A stretch of 64,000 nt of DNA from Hanleya hanleyi. Its lineage: Eukaryota; Mollusca; Polyplacophora; Lepidopleurida; Hanleyidae. Where the stretch lies: the NCBI GenBank assembly GCA_036873755.1, contig JAVTVY010020524.1:1-64000 (forward strand), written 5' to 3'. The translations under genes were made by a program, and so were the position numbers. Positions 25,440-38,666 of this stretch are shown piece by piece. The notes beneath the pieces were generated by a model. It saw nothing but the letters and a program-made list of their open reading frames with translations. It was not told the origin of the DNA and did not search any database. Position 1 is the stretch's first letter, and each line of letters begins with the position of its first letter.

Positions 25440-28400
25440 CAAGATTTCGACTCTACAGCTGCAGTCAAAAACTGGGTATTTGAAGGGTGTTCTAGATGAT
25501 CAGTGATGTTTGTGTACATTGGAGGGGATCTCTTCAGTATGGGCTGTCATCTGTTCGTTCATTTGACCGATCAGCATGGTCTGTGTATTCTGAAATCATA
25601 TAGATCAATTTTAGCATTCCCAGTTGCATTAAGTTTACCACACCCTGAAGAGTAGAACATTCTCCCATGTGGCTAAATGCAGACAGTCACACCCTTATGT
25701 GACTAATCGGATCTCCCTGTGTTAGGTTCGGAATAATCGATTCTCTCCTGTGTAGGTTGACCGTGTTGGGTAGCGGCCTGTTCACAGTTCAACTGTATCT
25801 CTAAGTTAACTAGACAGTCGAGTAAGCGGCGTCAGAGATAACCCGATTAAGCTTTATTCAGTGAAATGATTTTAGACTCACTCGTGTCAGCAAAACTAGG
25901 CCAACATACATATCATTGAAATTTGTAATCAAAATTATACTTAGTATTCATCTTGATTCAACGATTTCGGAATATCAATCAGAATCGAGCCTATAGTAAG
26001 TGCGTCCACTACTTTGTAAAATGCTGAGTAACTTTGAAAGTGCTACCTGCTGACCACGGTCGCCATTTTGAACTCGACTTCTGTATTGCTCTCGTCACTC
26101 CAGTTCGACACGATAATGACCTCACTGACCAGCCGAACAAATTTTCCCCTCATTCGATCACTTAGATCTAGGTTATAATATTCTCCAAATTGTATCCCTG
26201 GTTGCATAGAAATGTCTTAGATTCTTGTAATCACGGGGCACTCGCAGTGTGCACGATTTATGTTAATTAATTACAAAGGCTTTCAGTTAAAATTTCAAAA
26301 CAAGGAGTCTCAATTCCTAAATTTTCAGGATGTCACAGAGAGTCTCAACCCTATCTCCACAAAGCTGAACTTTGCGACTTTATGGGGTTTCATTTGAAAT
26401 AGCGATTTTCAAGGACCCCAAGATTTATTGCTAGTTACAATCCAGAATCACCGCATTAAGCAGTACATCTAGATTGGGTGTGCCTTGCAAATGAACTGAT
26501 AAGGGTGTGCCTTGCTCTTGACAAATTACCACAGTAAATCTAACATTTGATCATGAATTACCCACACAACGACACAGTTATTCTCCACACCTATGCAACC
26601 AGTCCAGTTTCTGACACAAATCAATGAGATTCTTGGAATCACATATATAACTATAGATCTGGGCATCTTGGAGAGTAATGACCTTGGTCGCGATTCTATA
26701 TCACCTATTAGGATGTAGGAGGGGGATAACAACTGGTTCATTGACATTATATCGGCAAAAAAAAATCTATGAAATTTTGAGAAGTTTGTTGAATAAGATA
26801 TAGTACAGATTAGTTATCACTTTCGAAGGGATTCGACCTTCAACAAACTACTGTCAGTTTCGGAAGGATATTACCTAAAAATGAAAGGTCTCAAGATTAC
26901 ATGGATAAAGTTTTGAGATGTGTTCTAACTTAGAACTCAATATACAGACTGGATAATTATATATTCAGTTCTAGGTCCTGTGACCTTGACATACTGCCTC
27001 AAAATGTATCAATACCGTTCTGTCAATATATATTCAGTGAAAATTTAGAGTAGATTAACTGAAGGCTTTTGGGGTTATTCTGGTAACAAGAATTTGTTAC
27101 ACACGCACACATACACACGCAGACGGAGAGCAATAGCGGGAAAAAATGAAGGAAGTTACGCAGTTAGTACGACGGAAACGGATCATCAACAGTAGCGGAT
27201 CACCTAATTACTTCACTAATGATTCGTCCACACTTGAACATTTGCATATATTTCTTGAGTGTTTTCATGAACCCTCTATATCTGTCGAAATGCGAAAAAA
27301 AGAAAGAAAAAAATTAAAATAAGAATAAACTAGAACTCGTGGACTTCGAAAGACTGCCGTTACCTGTGTGATTTTATGGTTTTGATGTTTGGCTATGATC
27401 TTTATAGAGTTTTTCCTATTTCCCAAAATTGGATCATGACGTGTATAGGTTGTGTTATGTGTAATGCTTTAGTTACCTTTGACAGTCATAACAGGATGAA
27501 ATGTACGAAGTACAATAATTTGATGATTTATTCCATTAATTATTTTGGTGCTTCAGAGTAAATTTTAATGAAAACCACAGCGTCTGAAGTCCCCCGACGT
27601 TGAAACTAATTATTTGGCTTGGAACCTTAACATTCAGTACCCAGCATAAAAAAGCATTCTCGAGTGATATCCCGTGGCAAGTTATCTACTTCAGCTTGTC
27701 ACCCCTACTGAAACTTTTTTTTCACCATACTGTCATGTATTCCAACTAGTTTCTCCATTTTTTTCAGGAATTGTAGAATTTGAACGCACATGTTTCTTTG
27801 TTTTTGTTTTTTTTTTCTCCATCGGGAGACATTGAGGACACTGACAGATTTATCTCCTTCCTCTAGCTCTGCATTGTCCTCACTCAGCGATGTTGACCAT
27901 TATCCTAACGCATAGCACGATCACACATAGAAACTTCTGCTCATAGCCATGCAGTAATAGATGATATCTGAGTATATTAGGGCATTTCTCAATTGGTCAC
28001 CTCCGATTGATCCCATGGGATCCGAAATCGGCGCAATCACATTCATAAAACGAGGACACACCTCCAGAAAGCCATCGACTGAAATGATCCCTTGGTGGGC
28101 CTCGAAATGCCCCTACCACAAAATAAAAAGCATATCATTTTCCTGTGAACTGTCACAGATGTTGTTAATTTAAAATAGGTAAGGTCGTTAGAAATATAAT
28201 TTTTCTTAAGAAAAACAAAGAAGCATGCTCCATTAGAGTGGGAACTAACATAGCTGATTCGCACAACTTCATTTTGGTCTCGCATAGAATCCCCCAGTCT
28301 TGCGCATCTGCACCCAAATGAGACTGATACATGTCGGATGTCTGAGATGCCCAGGTCAAACTATTTAAATACAGATAATTTCAATAGCTCGTTTAAATGC

Positions 28401-29326
28401 GGTAGGCATGTGACTTCAGGAACAACTTTCGAACAGGATTATGTCCCTCCAGAAATATGTCCTTTGCGGCTGAGAGGTGGCACCGTGTGAAATACTTGCC
28501 GAATCATAGCGATAAGCTAAGGGTAGTGTTAAGTGAAACGTGAAATGCCCTTAGCATGCTAAGATGGATGTTGACTCTGTGGGCTCATTTCTCAACAGAC
28601 TGTTCCATTATTAGGGAGTTCAGTGTAACATGTCAACAAAATGTTCAATTATGAGATTAAATTTGTTGGAATAATATTTTCTTGAATATCATAACAGCAG
28701 GGGGGTTTTAGGCACTTTCTCATCTAGGTAACTCAGATTAAAAACTTGAATTTGAAGAATTGAGTTTTTGAGAAATTTTAAACTGGAGATTTGCCCTAGC
28801 CACAACTGTTCCTATCAGTAATACCTCGGATGATAGTCACACATGGCGTTCAGTGATCTCCGTCTGCTATAACCCGTACCGTATAAAAGTTCATTTTGAT
28901 GCTAAGTACCTGTTATTTTCGGGAAGCTAATTTCTTCCTTTCAACGCTTGTCACTTTTATTACAGTTTCCGGCGCTGGTGATCAGCTGTACAAGAGCCGT
29001 TTTCACATCGACCCTGACTTTCCCCATGATACGGTAGACGCCATATTGTGTGTATTTGGGCCACTACGCATGCGCAGTTACGCAATATGTCATCTTCATT
29101 ATTACATAACTGGAACATGATCATCGATAAAAACATTCGTGCCTTTACCGTTAACCAATGCCCTGGAAGTAGTATGGTACAGATTAATAGTGCACTGTTT
29201 ATTATCTGGTGCACGGATTTTCAGGGACACTTGTACTTCATTTCCAGATACATCCAATGATGGGTTTTTTTCAAGCAGTAGTTGTGGTTTGGTTACCTCA
29301 AATTGAGTGCATGTCTTTTGTTTGAA
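25440..29326. other. Zinc-finger upstream region and intergenic DNA
   Basis: The first about 1 kb is homologous to the region upstream of the other zinc-finger loci (4.4-5.2, 35.5-36.5 and 41.9-42.7 kb), including GACAGTCGAGTAAG near 25815. Bases 26450-27320 match 36480-37980. No coding region is supported; the open frames at 26526-26747, 27376-27561 and 28896-29120 show no domains. Confidence 0.6.
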
Positions 29327-29814
29327 CAGGTTGGGGAAAATACCTTGATCGAGGTATTGTAACTTGATCGGGGTATTATACCTTGATCGAGGTAATTTAA
29401 TCAAATTTATTCATCAGTCAGTGCATCAACATTCATTCAACGTGGATATGACTTTGAGATGGAAGTATGCCATCACATGCCGTTTTCATTTACATAATAA
29501 ATTTCACCGAATATGTCATTTGAAGCCATGTTTCATTTTTGAAATATTAGAGTGACTAATTTTATTGATTAGTCGCATGATACAAAGCAGTAAGTTGCTG
29601 TGAAAATCGTGGAACAATGAAGCCATAGATGTTGTTGAAAGATTCATACAGTCCATGGTATGTGTGGATGTCCACAGTTTCCATAAATTGACAAAAACTG
29701 AAGTTGACATAGCCCCATACCCCAACCTAGGTATACGGTAGGCCTATACCTCGATCGAGGTATAATATCCCGATAAAGGTATAATACCTCGATCAAGGTA
29801 TTTTCCCCAACCTG
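29327..29814. mobile_element. 488-bp TIR element (MITE-like)
   Basis: The left end CAGGTTGGGGAAAATACC is mirrored by GGTATTTTCCCCAACCTG at the right end. Inner copies of ACCTTGATCGAGGTAT extend the inverted repeats as tandem near-palindromes. TTGAA flanks both sides. No coding capacity. Confidence 0.75.
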
Positions 29815-30083
29815 TTGAACAGCTGATACATCGCTGCAGAGTATGTTAGGCTTACACCACAGTCTGATCGTTTGGCTGCCGATAACTTTTTCACAAGAGC
29901 CTTTGTTTTGTTCAATGAGTAACTTTTTGATTTGACATCAGATTCGTTGACGTATCTATAGCTAATAAGCACATTTGCGGCACTGTCAGTTTCTAACTGT
30001 GACATCTGTGGAAACTTCGAAATGTCGCCACTGTCGTTGGGTACATCAGTGGATGTCCAGTTTTCGTCACGCACGTCCGTATT

Positions 30084-30310
30084 TGTATCTAATACCGCTT
30101 ATGCCGGTGCTAGGGGCCGTGTGGTCATATCACCCAAGTTGCCACATGAACAGGTACAATAAAAGCGTACCCGAGATACAACACATATCACGAATCGTTA
30201 GATTCTTGGTATGTGCTTTAGATAGGTTAACCAGAAGATTATTCTGTGAAGTCATGTGACGCAGTCAGTATGTCGGCACCTCTTCCCACTTCCCTTATAT
30301 GTGTTGTAAT
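30084..30310. repeat. About 228-bp direct repeat, copy 1
   Basis: The segment starting TTTGTATCTAATACC and ending CCTTATATGTGTTGTAATTT is repeated almost exactly at 30592-30822. The spacer holds two copies of a roughly 46-bp unit (about 30485-30570) with CAGCTCACCAAT and ACGAGTTGTCA. The function is unknown. Confidence 0.85.
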
Positions 30311-30591
30311 TTTTTACCTGTATATGGCGAGATTCTGCTGGTGGACGTTTCGTCCCCGAGGCCCGCCCCCTGTACAGACCTTTTGGTCTTTGATATATGT
30401 TGGCATTTGTGGGAAGTTGATGCTGGGTCGACATCGGGCCTTACAGACTAGTCTTTTGTGTTAATGCCGTCATTTACATCTGACGACGATACAGCTCACC
30501 AATCTCCAATGTACGAGTTGTCACAGCGAAACAGCTCACCAATTACCAGTATACGAGTTGTCAGAGCATTTCCATCATAGCTCTCTAGATT

Positions 30592-30822
30592 TGTATCTAA
30601 TACGCTTATGCCGGTGCTAGGGGCCGTGTGGTCATATCATCCAAGTTGCCACATGAACAGGTACAATAAAAGCGTACCTGAGATACAACACATATCACGA
30701 ATCGTTAGATTCTTGGTATGTGCTTTAGATAGGTTAACCAGAAGATTATTCTGTGAAGTCATGTGACGCAGTCAGTATGTCGGCACCTCTTCCCACTTCC
30801 CTTATATGTGTTGTAATTTGAA
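30592..30822. repeat. About 228-bp direct repeat, copy 2
   Basis: Second copy of the 30084-30310 segment in the same orientation with only a few differences. Confidence 0.85.
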
Positions 30823-31379
30823 GATGAGAATGGGAGGACTGTCCTATCGTCGACTCGCTTGCGCCTCATCTTTTGATTGTGCGTAGGTTTAGCGTGCCAA
30901 TGGAGTGGTATTTATACCGCCGTCAACTTTAAATATCACTTGAATTACATTATTTCTGCCGGTCGAAATGTGCATGTCCAAAATGGCGAAACCTGACCGG
31001 AACTCGCAAGCAGCTCTCGTAAAAGTCTCACGAGAGCCCATTTAGCAGTATGCGCGAAGACGTTTCTGCGCAAGTTCCGCCTTTTTCAAACCGGAAGTTT
31101 AGAATTTCAGACGAACAATTTGCGAACAATTTGGGCTTCAAAAACAAACTTCCCTTCATCTGAGACAACCCAAATTGTTACGAATTTCCAGATCAATATC
31201 TTCTCCACATTTGGCACTGTGACCGTAAGTCCCAACTCTGCTTTGTTTTCTCGCAATCTTGCGGACAAAGCGATTTTAGCCCCCATGAGACCAAGCCAAT
31301 CCAATAAGGCTGCACGCGTACGCGGCAGCCTTAAAAAAACCCCAACAAACTCGGCGACATTATTCCAATTTTCTCAAAC

Positions 31380-32170
31380 TTTCAGACTCCAAAGGAAGCG
31401 ACGTGTGGTATGCAGACGAGAGAATACTTATTGTAACGTTATCAACCTACCGATTATCCACTGAAAGGTTTTAACATTTGACCTAACTGAAGTTTTCGGT
31501 GGTAAACTCGGTAGTTACAGATCAACCACATTCGCCCCTACAAGTAGTTTGTGCGAAGGGAGATTCTGGGCCATGATTTCATGAGCGTGCCTTGTTTATC
31601 GGGTTGAAAATGGCAAAATTATAGCATGAATGCAATAGGGATAGCTAGCTTAAAGTCCCAGCAGAGACAGAGCTATAACGCGTTATGTAAAAAGAATAAC
31701 TCACGGTACTGTCGCACTAAATTATAACAAAAAAATTCCGGTAGGCCTATACAGATTTACAGTGGAACTCCCAATAGGCTGATATCTATCAGCTTACAGT
31801 TCTCGATCACACATAGTCATCAGCTTTCAACTAAATGAATTACCTTAAAATTGTTCTTGTTGCATAAAAAGCCTATCCGTGCTCTTGCGCGCCGCTAATA
31901 CAATGGCATTTTGAGATTTGAAAACAAAATGGGTAAACGGAGAGGAAAAAGTCCACGAAATAATTTTAGTGTTTATTTGTAAACTTTCTGCATATGGGAC
32001 ATTTATCAATGAAATTGAAACATTTTTCTCTAGTATAAAGTATTTCTCGTATTTCTCTAGGATATATATATCCATTTGAAAAAAATGGACAAATGATAAA
32101 GTTAAACGGAAAACAATTCATTATATATGGTCAATTCCACATAACAAAAGCAAGGGGAGACCGGGAGAAA
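31380..32170. repeat. Paralogous block also at about 38070-38910 and 1-230
   Basis: Shared tracts include TTCTCAAACTTTC, ATGTAAAAAGAATAACT, CTCTTGCGCGCC and GAAAAAGTCCACGAAATAA. This is a third, more diverged copy of the left edge of the segmental duplication, so the locus has undergone repeated local duplication. Confidence 0.75.
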
Positions 32171-32175
32171 GGGAA

Positions 32176-32514
32176 TCAAGCTGAAAACGGAACACCTACA
32201 TAATCGAGCACCTTCAATTTCACATTCGTTATCCCATCAATTTTGAATGGATTTTTTGTGAAATGGTGCCCCACATTGACAATTTTCTTATGAACGCAAA
32301 TCGTCATCGAGTTTTTGCTAGAATATTTCAAAATTTGCTGCACATTATCATAACCTTTTCGACCCGAATTGTGCCCCTTGATTGTTAAAAACACCACTTC
32401 GATCTGGTATTCTTTTCCATAAATGCAACTTATCAGGTGAAATAGTTCACAATTTCTTTTAACACCATAAACTGATGTATGATTTCTTCGCCATGATAAG
32501 GATGGAGCCTGCAT
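32176..32514 (-). CDS. Hypothetical protein, 112 aa
   Basis: Open frame with an ATG start at 32512-32514. The composition is plausible for a protein (for example IEVVFLTIKGHNSG and SMTICVHKKIVNVG), but there is no domain I recognise, no signal peptide and no membrane segment. It could be a single exon, a gene fragment or chance. No neighbour suggests a role. Confidence 0.2.
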   Translation of the reverse strand: MQAPSLSWRRNHTSVYGVKRNCELFHLISCIYGKEYQIEVVFLTIKGHNSGRKGYDNVQQILKYSSKNSMTICVHKKIVNVGHHFTKNPFKIDGITNVKLKVLDYVGVPFSA

Positions 32515-33337
32515 GATGTGAATGATCCCATTACTATCACATCATTGATCAGCTAATCTGATCATTATTAACTTAGCTTCCCTTTATTGAACATAACCAG
32601 ATTTATATCCTAGGCTATTCTGCCCCATCATCTCTTTTACGAGATTTAGCCATGTTGTCTGCTGTATGTGTTTAAGGGTATATGATGGGTTCGACTGAAC
32701 CGTTATTATTAATAAATAGTCTATTCTCAGTAATACGTCTCATTGTTTTGAAGTTGTTAGTTATACATGTACAGGGATGCTAATGTAAGATGTCAGAAAT
32801 TTTGTTCTCCATTATGCATCCAACTAAGGCACTCATAAGGTATATTTGACTCAATGTCCGAATAGTGTATCACATCTCCCAAGTAACCAAATTGAACATG
32901 TGAACACATAATAGATTGCGACTTTGATCCACTCCAAGCTCCCAAACTTTTGTATGAATGGAAACCTGTCAATCTGTACCACAAAAGTACACCCGGATGG
33001 GTGTAGGTATTGTAGAGACATTTTCACCACGGATTCGGTAAATGTCGCGTCCATTCGGAGAAGCAAGTCAAGTGGCGCAAAAACATATGTGATCATCAAC
33101 AACCAATCGTTATTTCAGTGTAAGATCAGACAAGTTGTTAAACAATTCACCGAATATATATCTAACACTGTTCCAAAGTTTTGATTAAAATTTGCAAATC
33201 CACACTGCCTGTTACAAATATACTAACATATCGCATGTATTTATGATTCTACTCTAGCTGAAATTTACACCGGTAACTCTCTTCGCCTACACCCACCAAG
33301 GGCTGAGATTACTTACATATACCGTGACAGAACATTG

Positions 33338-35475
33338 TCAGCTACCAGTGTCAAATTTCAGAGTGCTCTGACCTGAATACCTGTACAGGCACTTAAATAA
33401 TTTTTGTCCTGTAAGAGTTTTTAAGTGTCTTTTCAGATGGCCTTGTTGTGCACACCTGTATTCACAGACCGGACACTTGAATCGTTTTTCTCCAGTTTGA
33501 ATGTTCATGTGTCTAGTCAGGTGGGCTTGTTGTGTACACCTGTATTCACAGACGGGACACTTGAAGGATTTCGCTCCAGTTTGAATTTTCATGTGTCTAA
33601 TCAGGTGGGATTGTTGTGTACACCTGTATTCACAGACGGGACACTTCAAGCATTTTTCTCCAGTTTGAATTTTCATGTGTCCAGTCAGGTGGTCTTGTTG
33701 TGTACACCTGTATTCACAGACGGGACACTTGAAGGATTTCGCTCCAGTTTGAATTTTCATGTGACTTGTCAGATGAGATTTATGTGTACAACTGTACTCG
33801 CAAGCCGGGCACTTAAATGGTTTCTATCCAGTATGAGTTCTCATGTGTCGAGTCAGATTACTCTGTAGAGTACAACTATACTCACATTCTGAGCACTTGT
33901 ATGGTTTCTCTCCAGTGTGGGTTCTCACGTGACCAGCCAGTCTTCCCTGTGTTATACACCTGTACTCACATTCTGAGCACTTGTATGGTTTCTCTCCAGT
34001 GTGGGTTCTCATGTGTGTAGTCAGATGTTCCTTCCGTGCACAGCTGTACTCACACAGTCGGCACTTGTAGGGTTTCTCTCCAGTGTGGGTTCTCATGTGT
34101 TGAATCAGTCTTCCCTGTGTTGTACACCTGTACTCACATTCTAAGCACTTGTTTGGTTTCTCTCCAGTGTGGGTTCTCATGTGTGTAGTCAGATGTTCCT
34201 TCCGTGCACAACTATACTCACACACTGGGCACTTGTAGGGTTTCTCTCCAGTATGGGTCCTCATGTGTTCAGTCAGATTACCCTGTTTTGTACAACTATA
34301 CTCACACAGTTGGCATTTGAAGGGTTTCTCTCCAGTGTGAGTTCTCATGTGTTTTGTCAGATCACATTGTGATGTAAAACTATACTCACACAGTTGACAC
34401 TTGTAGGGTTTCTCCCCAGTATGAGTTCTCATGTGTCGAGTCAGATTACTCTGTACAGTACAACTATACTCACACAGTTGGCATTTGAAGGGTTTCTCTC
34501 CAGTGTGAGTTCTCGTGTGTTTAGTCACAGCACCTTGTGATGTAAAACTATACTCACACAGTTGACACTTGTAGGGTTTCTCTCCAGTATGAGTTCTCAT
34601 GTGTCGAGTCAGATTACTCTGTACAGTACAACTATACTCACACACTGGGCACTTGTAGGGGTTCTCTCCAGTATGGGTTCTCATGTGTCCAGTCAGATGA
34701 CCCTGTACAGTACAACTATACTCACACACTGGGCACTTGTAGGGTTTCTCTCCAGTATGGGTTCTCATGTGTCGAGTCAGATGACCCTGTACAGTACAAC
34801 TATACTCACACACTGGGCATTTGAAGGGTTTCTCTCCAGTATGAGTTCTCGTGTGTTTAGTCAGATCATCTTGTGATTCAGAACTATACTCACACAGTTG
34901 ACACTTGTAGGGTTTCTCTCCAGTATGAGTTCTCATGTGTCGAGTGAGATTACTCTGTCCTGTACAACTATAGCCACACACTGGGCACTTGTACGGTTTC
35001 TCTCCAGTATGAGTTCTCATGTGTCCAGTCAGACTATTCTGTACAGCTGTGCTCACACACTGGGCACTTGTACGGTTTCTCTGTACAACTGTACTCACAA
35101 GCTCGACACTTGTAGGGTTTCCCTCGAGTGTGAATTCTCATGTGTCGAGTCAGATTACCATGTATTGTAAATCTGTACATACATACTGTGCACCTGTAGG
35201 CTTTCTCTCCATTGTGGGTTCTCATGTGTTGAGTCAGACTACCCTGTCTTGTACAACTGAACTCACACACCCGACACTTGTAAGATTTCCCTCCAGTATG
35301 AATTCTCATGTGTCGAGTCAGATTACTGTCCAGTACAACTATACTCACACACTGGGCACTTGTATGGTTTTTCTCCAGTATGAGTTATCATGTGTTCAGT
35401 CAGTCTACCTTGTCTTGTACAACTGTATTCACATACTGAGCACACGTAGGAGTTTTCTTCGGTACGAGTCGCCAT
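33338..35475 (-). pseudogene. C2H2 zinc-finger array gene (C), broken
   Basis: An ATG at 35473-35475 opens with MATRTE and a good first finger, then stops about 52 codons in after a frameshift. Fingers continue in a second frame (35034-35348), ending in a finger with an internal deletion, then in a third (33824-35098) with about 14 complete fingers. That frame ends in a linker at 33824 by a TAG, and more fingers follow in the same frame to 33338. The distal fingers mostly end HMKIQ instead of HMKTH, so the last zinc ligand is replaced by Gln in four units. It is paralogous to the gene at 23450-25434. Confidence 0.8.
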
Positions 35476-35479
35476 ATTA

Positions 35480-36680
35480 CTTTCAAGATGTCGACACTAC
35501 ATACAGCTGTAGTCGAAAACTGGGTATTTGAAGGGTGTTCTAGATGATCAGTGATGGTTGTGTACAATAGAGGGGGCTCTCTGCAGTACGGGCTGTCATC
35601 TGTTCGATCATTTGTCCAATCAGCGTGGTCTATGTATTCTGAAATCATATAAAACAATTTTAGCATTCCCAGTTCCCTGAAGTTTACCACAAGCTGAAGA
35701 GTAGACCATTCTGCAATGTGGCTAAATGCAGACACCCTGAGGGGAATAATCGATTCTCTCCTGTGAAGGTTGACCGTTTTTGGTAACGGCCTGTTCACGT
35801 ACATCACGTTCAACTTTACCTCTAAGTTCACACGACAGTCGAGTAAGCAGTGTCAGAGAAAACCCGATTAAGCTTTACTCAGTGAAATGATTTTAGACTC
35901 ACTCATGTCAACAAAACTATAACATACATATAATTGAAACTTGTAATCAAAATTATATTTAATATTCATCGTGATTCAACAATTTCGGAATATCAATCAG
36001 AATCGAGCCTAGTAAGTGCGTCCACATTTTTTAACAATGTCGAGTTTCTTTGTATAAGTATTACTTATTGACCACGGTCGCCATTTTGAACAAGACTACT
36101 GGATTGCCCTCGTCACTCCAGTCCGACACGATAATGACATCACCGATCAGCCGAATATTTCCCGCATAGATCTAGGTTATAATTGTCCTCAAATTATATC
36201 CCTGATTGCATCGAAATCTCTTACAGATTCTTGTAATCACGGGGTACTCGCAGTGTGCACGATTTATGTTAATTAATCACAAAGGCTTTCAGCTAGAATT
36301 TTAAAACAGGGCGTCTCAATTCCTTATTATTCAGGGTGTCACCGGGAGTCTTAATCCTATCTCCACCAAGTTACATTTCGCCACTTCACAGAGTTTCATT
36401 TGAATAGCGATTTTCAAAGACCTCGAGATTTATTGCTAGTTATAATCCAGAGACACCGCGTTAAGCAGTACATCTAGGTTAGGTGTGCCTTACAAATGAA
36501 CTGATAAGGGTGTGCCTTGCTCTTGTCAAATTACCAAGTATATGTAACATTGGATCATGACCCTAGTTACCTGTAAGCCTGTGTAAAGAATTCACCGCAC
36601 AACACAGTTATTCTCCACACCAATGCAACCAGTCCAGTTTGTGACACAAATCAATAAGATTCTGGGAATCACATGTATTC
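35480..36680. other. Upstream region of zinc-finger gene C
   Basis: Homologous to the regions upstream of the other zinc-finger loci; probably contains the ancestral promoter. No gene seen. The open frame at 35400-35831 is a shadow that crosses the zinc-finger start. Confidence 0.6.
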
Positions 36681-36689
36681 CATTAAATT

Positions 36690-36965
36690 TGAACTCAACA
36701 TACAATACAGATAGGCTAGATTATATAACATACAATACAGATAGGGTAGATTATATAACATACAATACAGACAGGCTAGATTATATAACATACAATACAG
36801 ATAGGCTAGATTATATAACATACAATACAGATAGGCTAGATTATATATCATACAATACAGATAGGATAGATTATATAACATACAATAGAGATAGGCTAGA
36901 TTATATAACATACAATACAGATAGGCTAGATTATATAACATACAATACAGATAGGCTAGATTATA
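36690..36965. repeat. 30-bp minisatellite
   Basis: About nine copies of a 30-bp unit (ATACAATACAGATAGGCTAG plus ATTATATAAC). The length is a multiple of three, so both strands give long low-complexity open frames of a 10-residue repeat that are not genes. Confidence 0.9.
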
Positions 36966-36969
36966 AGCT

Positions 36970-38666
36970 TTGGGATGGTGTGATATTGACTATTCACCTT
37001 TTGATCTAAAGTAAATAGGCTTAGAACTTCGGAATCGAATGAACCACATAGCTTTGAAGTTTTGGGAAGATTGGTTGATAATAACTATAGATGTGGGCAG
37101 CTTGGAGAGTAATGACCTTGGCATTTGATCTAAAAATAAATAGATCTATTGGAATCAGATAGTTAGCACTCCAGTAAAGTTTTACGATGTTTGGTAAATC
37201 ATTAGCTGAAGATGTATTCCAGATGAGGTTAAATTCATGCAGTTCCCGGGTGCTGTGACCTTGACCTTTGACTTACTGACCCTTGCATTAATAGCGTGAT
37301 AGATATTGGCACAATACATCTTCTGTAAAACTTTTGAACTGAATTGACTAAGTTCTTCTTAAGATATCATGCTAACATGGCTAACAAGAATTTGTGACGC
37401 ACACACACACAGAGGTCGCGATTCTATATCAACTGATTAGGCTGTAGGAGGGGGATAATAATTGGTTTCATTGTCATTATATCGGCAAAACAATCTATGA
37501 AATTTTGAGAAAGTTGTTGAATAATATAGAGTACAGACAAGTTATTGGACTCGACCTCCAATAAACTACTGTCAGTTTCGAAAGGATATTAGCTAAAAAA
37601 GAAAGTCTCTTCAAGCTCACATCCAGATGTTTTCTAAATCAGAATTCGATATACACACTGGATAGTTTTATATTCAGTTTCTAGGTTCTGTGACCTTGAC
37701 CTACTGACCTCAAAATATATCAATATCAAGATAACTATTTTGTCAATATATCTTCAGTGAAAATTTGGAGTTGATTGACTGGACGCTATTGGGGTTCATG
37801 TGGAACAAGAAATTTGTGACACGCACACATACACACACAGACGGACAGCAATTGCGGGAGATAATGAGGAAAGTTACAGTTAGTACGACAAAAACGGATC
37901 ACCAACAGTAGCGGATCACCTATTTGTCCAAACTTGAACCATTGCATATATATTTCTTGGAAATTTTCATAAACAGAGCCGTCTATTTGTTTCGAGCTGC
38001 CAAAAGAGAATAAAATAAAATAAAATATAAATTAAAGGGAAAGAAAAAGAAGAAAACTGGGCGACATTTATTATTCCAAGTTTCTCAAACTTTCCGACTC
38101 TGAGGAAGCGACATACGTTGGCAAGTTTGAAATGAAACATTTGTATTCATTTGAACCAACTGAATTTGTCGGTGGTAAACTCGGTAGTTACAGATCAACC
38201 ACTTTCGCCCATACAAGTAGGCTTAGTTTAGTGTGAAGGGGAGATAATCGAGATGCGGGCCTTCTTTATCGAGTTGAACACGCTAAATTATAGCATGAGT
38301 GCACACTATGCTGAATAGATTAGAGTTCCAGCAGAAACAGAACTATAACGCTTCATGTAAAAAGAATAACTTCATGACTTACTGTACTGTTGCTCTATGT
38401 TGTTGTTGTTGTTTATCTGTATATGCACTGAACTGTGACAAAAAAAATCCGGTGTATATATATAAATTAAATGAAATTAACTTCGAACAGGCTGATATCT
38501 ATCATCTCATAGATCTCCATCACACAGTCATCAGCTTTCAACTAAATGAATTACCTTCCAGATCTCACTCAATATTGGCATTGCCTACGAGGAGAATAGA
38601 GAAATTTTGCTGCAACCCCAAATCGCATAAAAAGCCTATCCGCACTCTTGCGCGCCACTAATACAA
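36970..38666. other. No gene seen
   Basis: Mostly paralogous to 26640-27340 and to 31380-31900. The open frame at 38299-38661 has a hydrophobic cysteine run but no recognisable family, and it lies in duplicated non-coding DNA. Confidence 0.5.

Noticed and set aside
30084..30822. Solo LTR pair of a retroelement
   Set aside because: The 228-bp repeats lack TG/CA ends, a primer-binding site and any coding sequence between them.
36623..37009. 128-aa frame of repeated TYNTDRLDYI
   Set aside because: Read-through of the 30-bp minisatellite, with an equivalent frame on the other strand.
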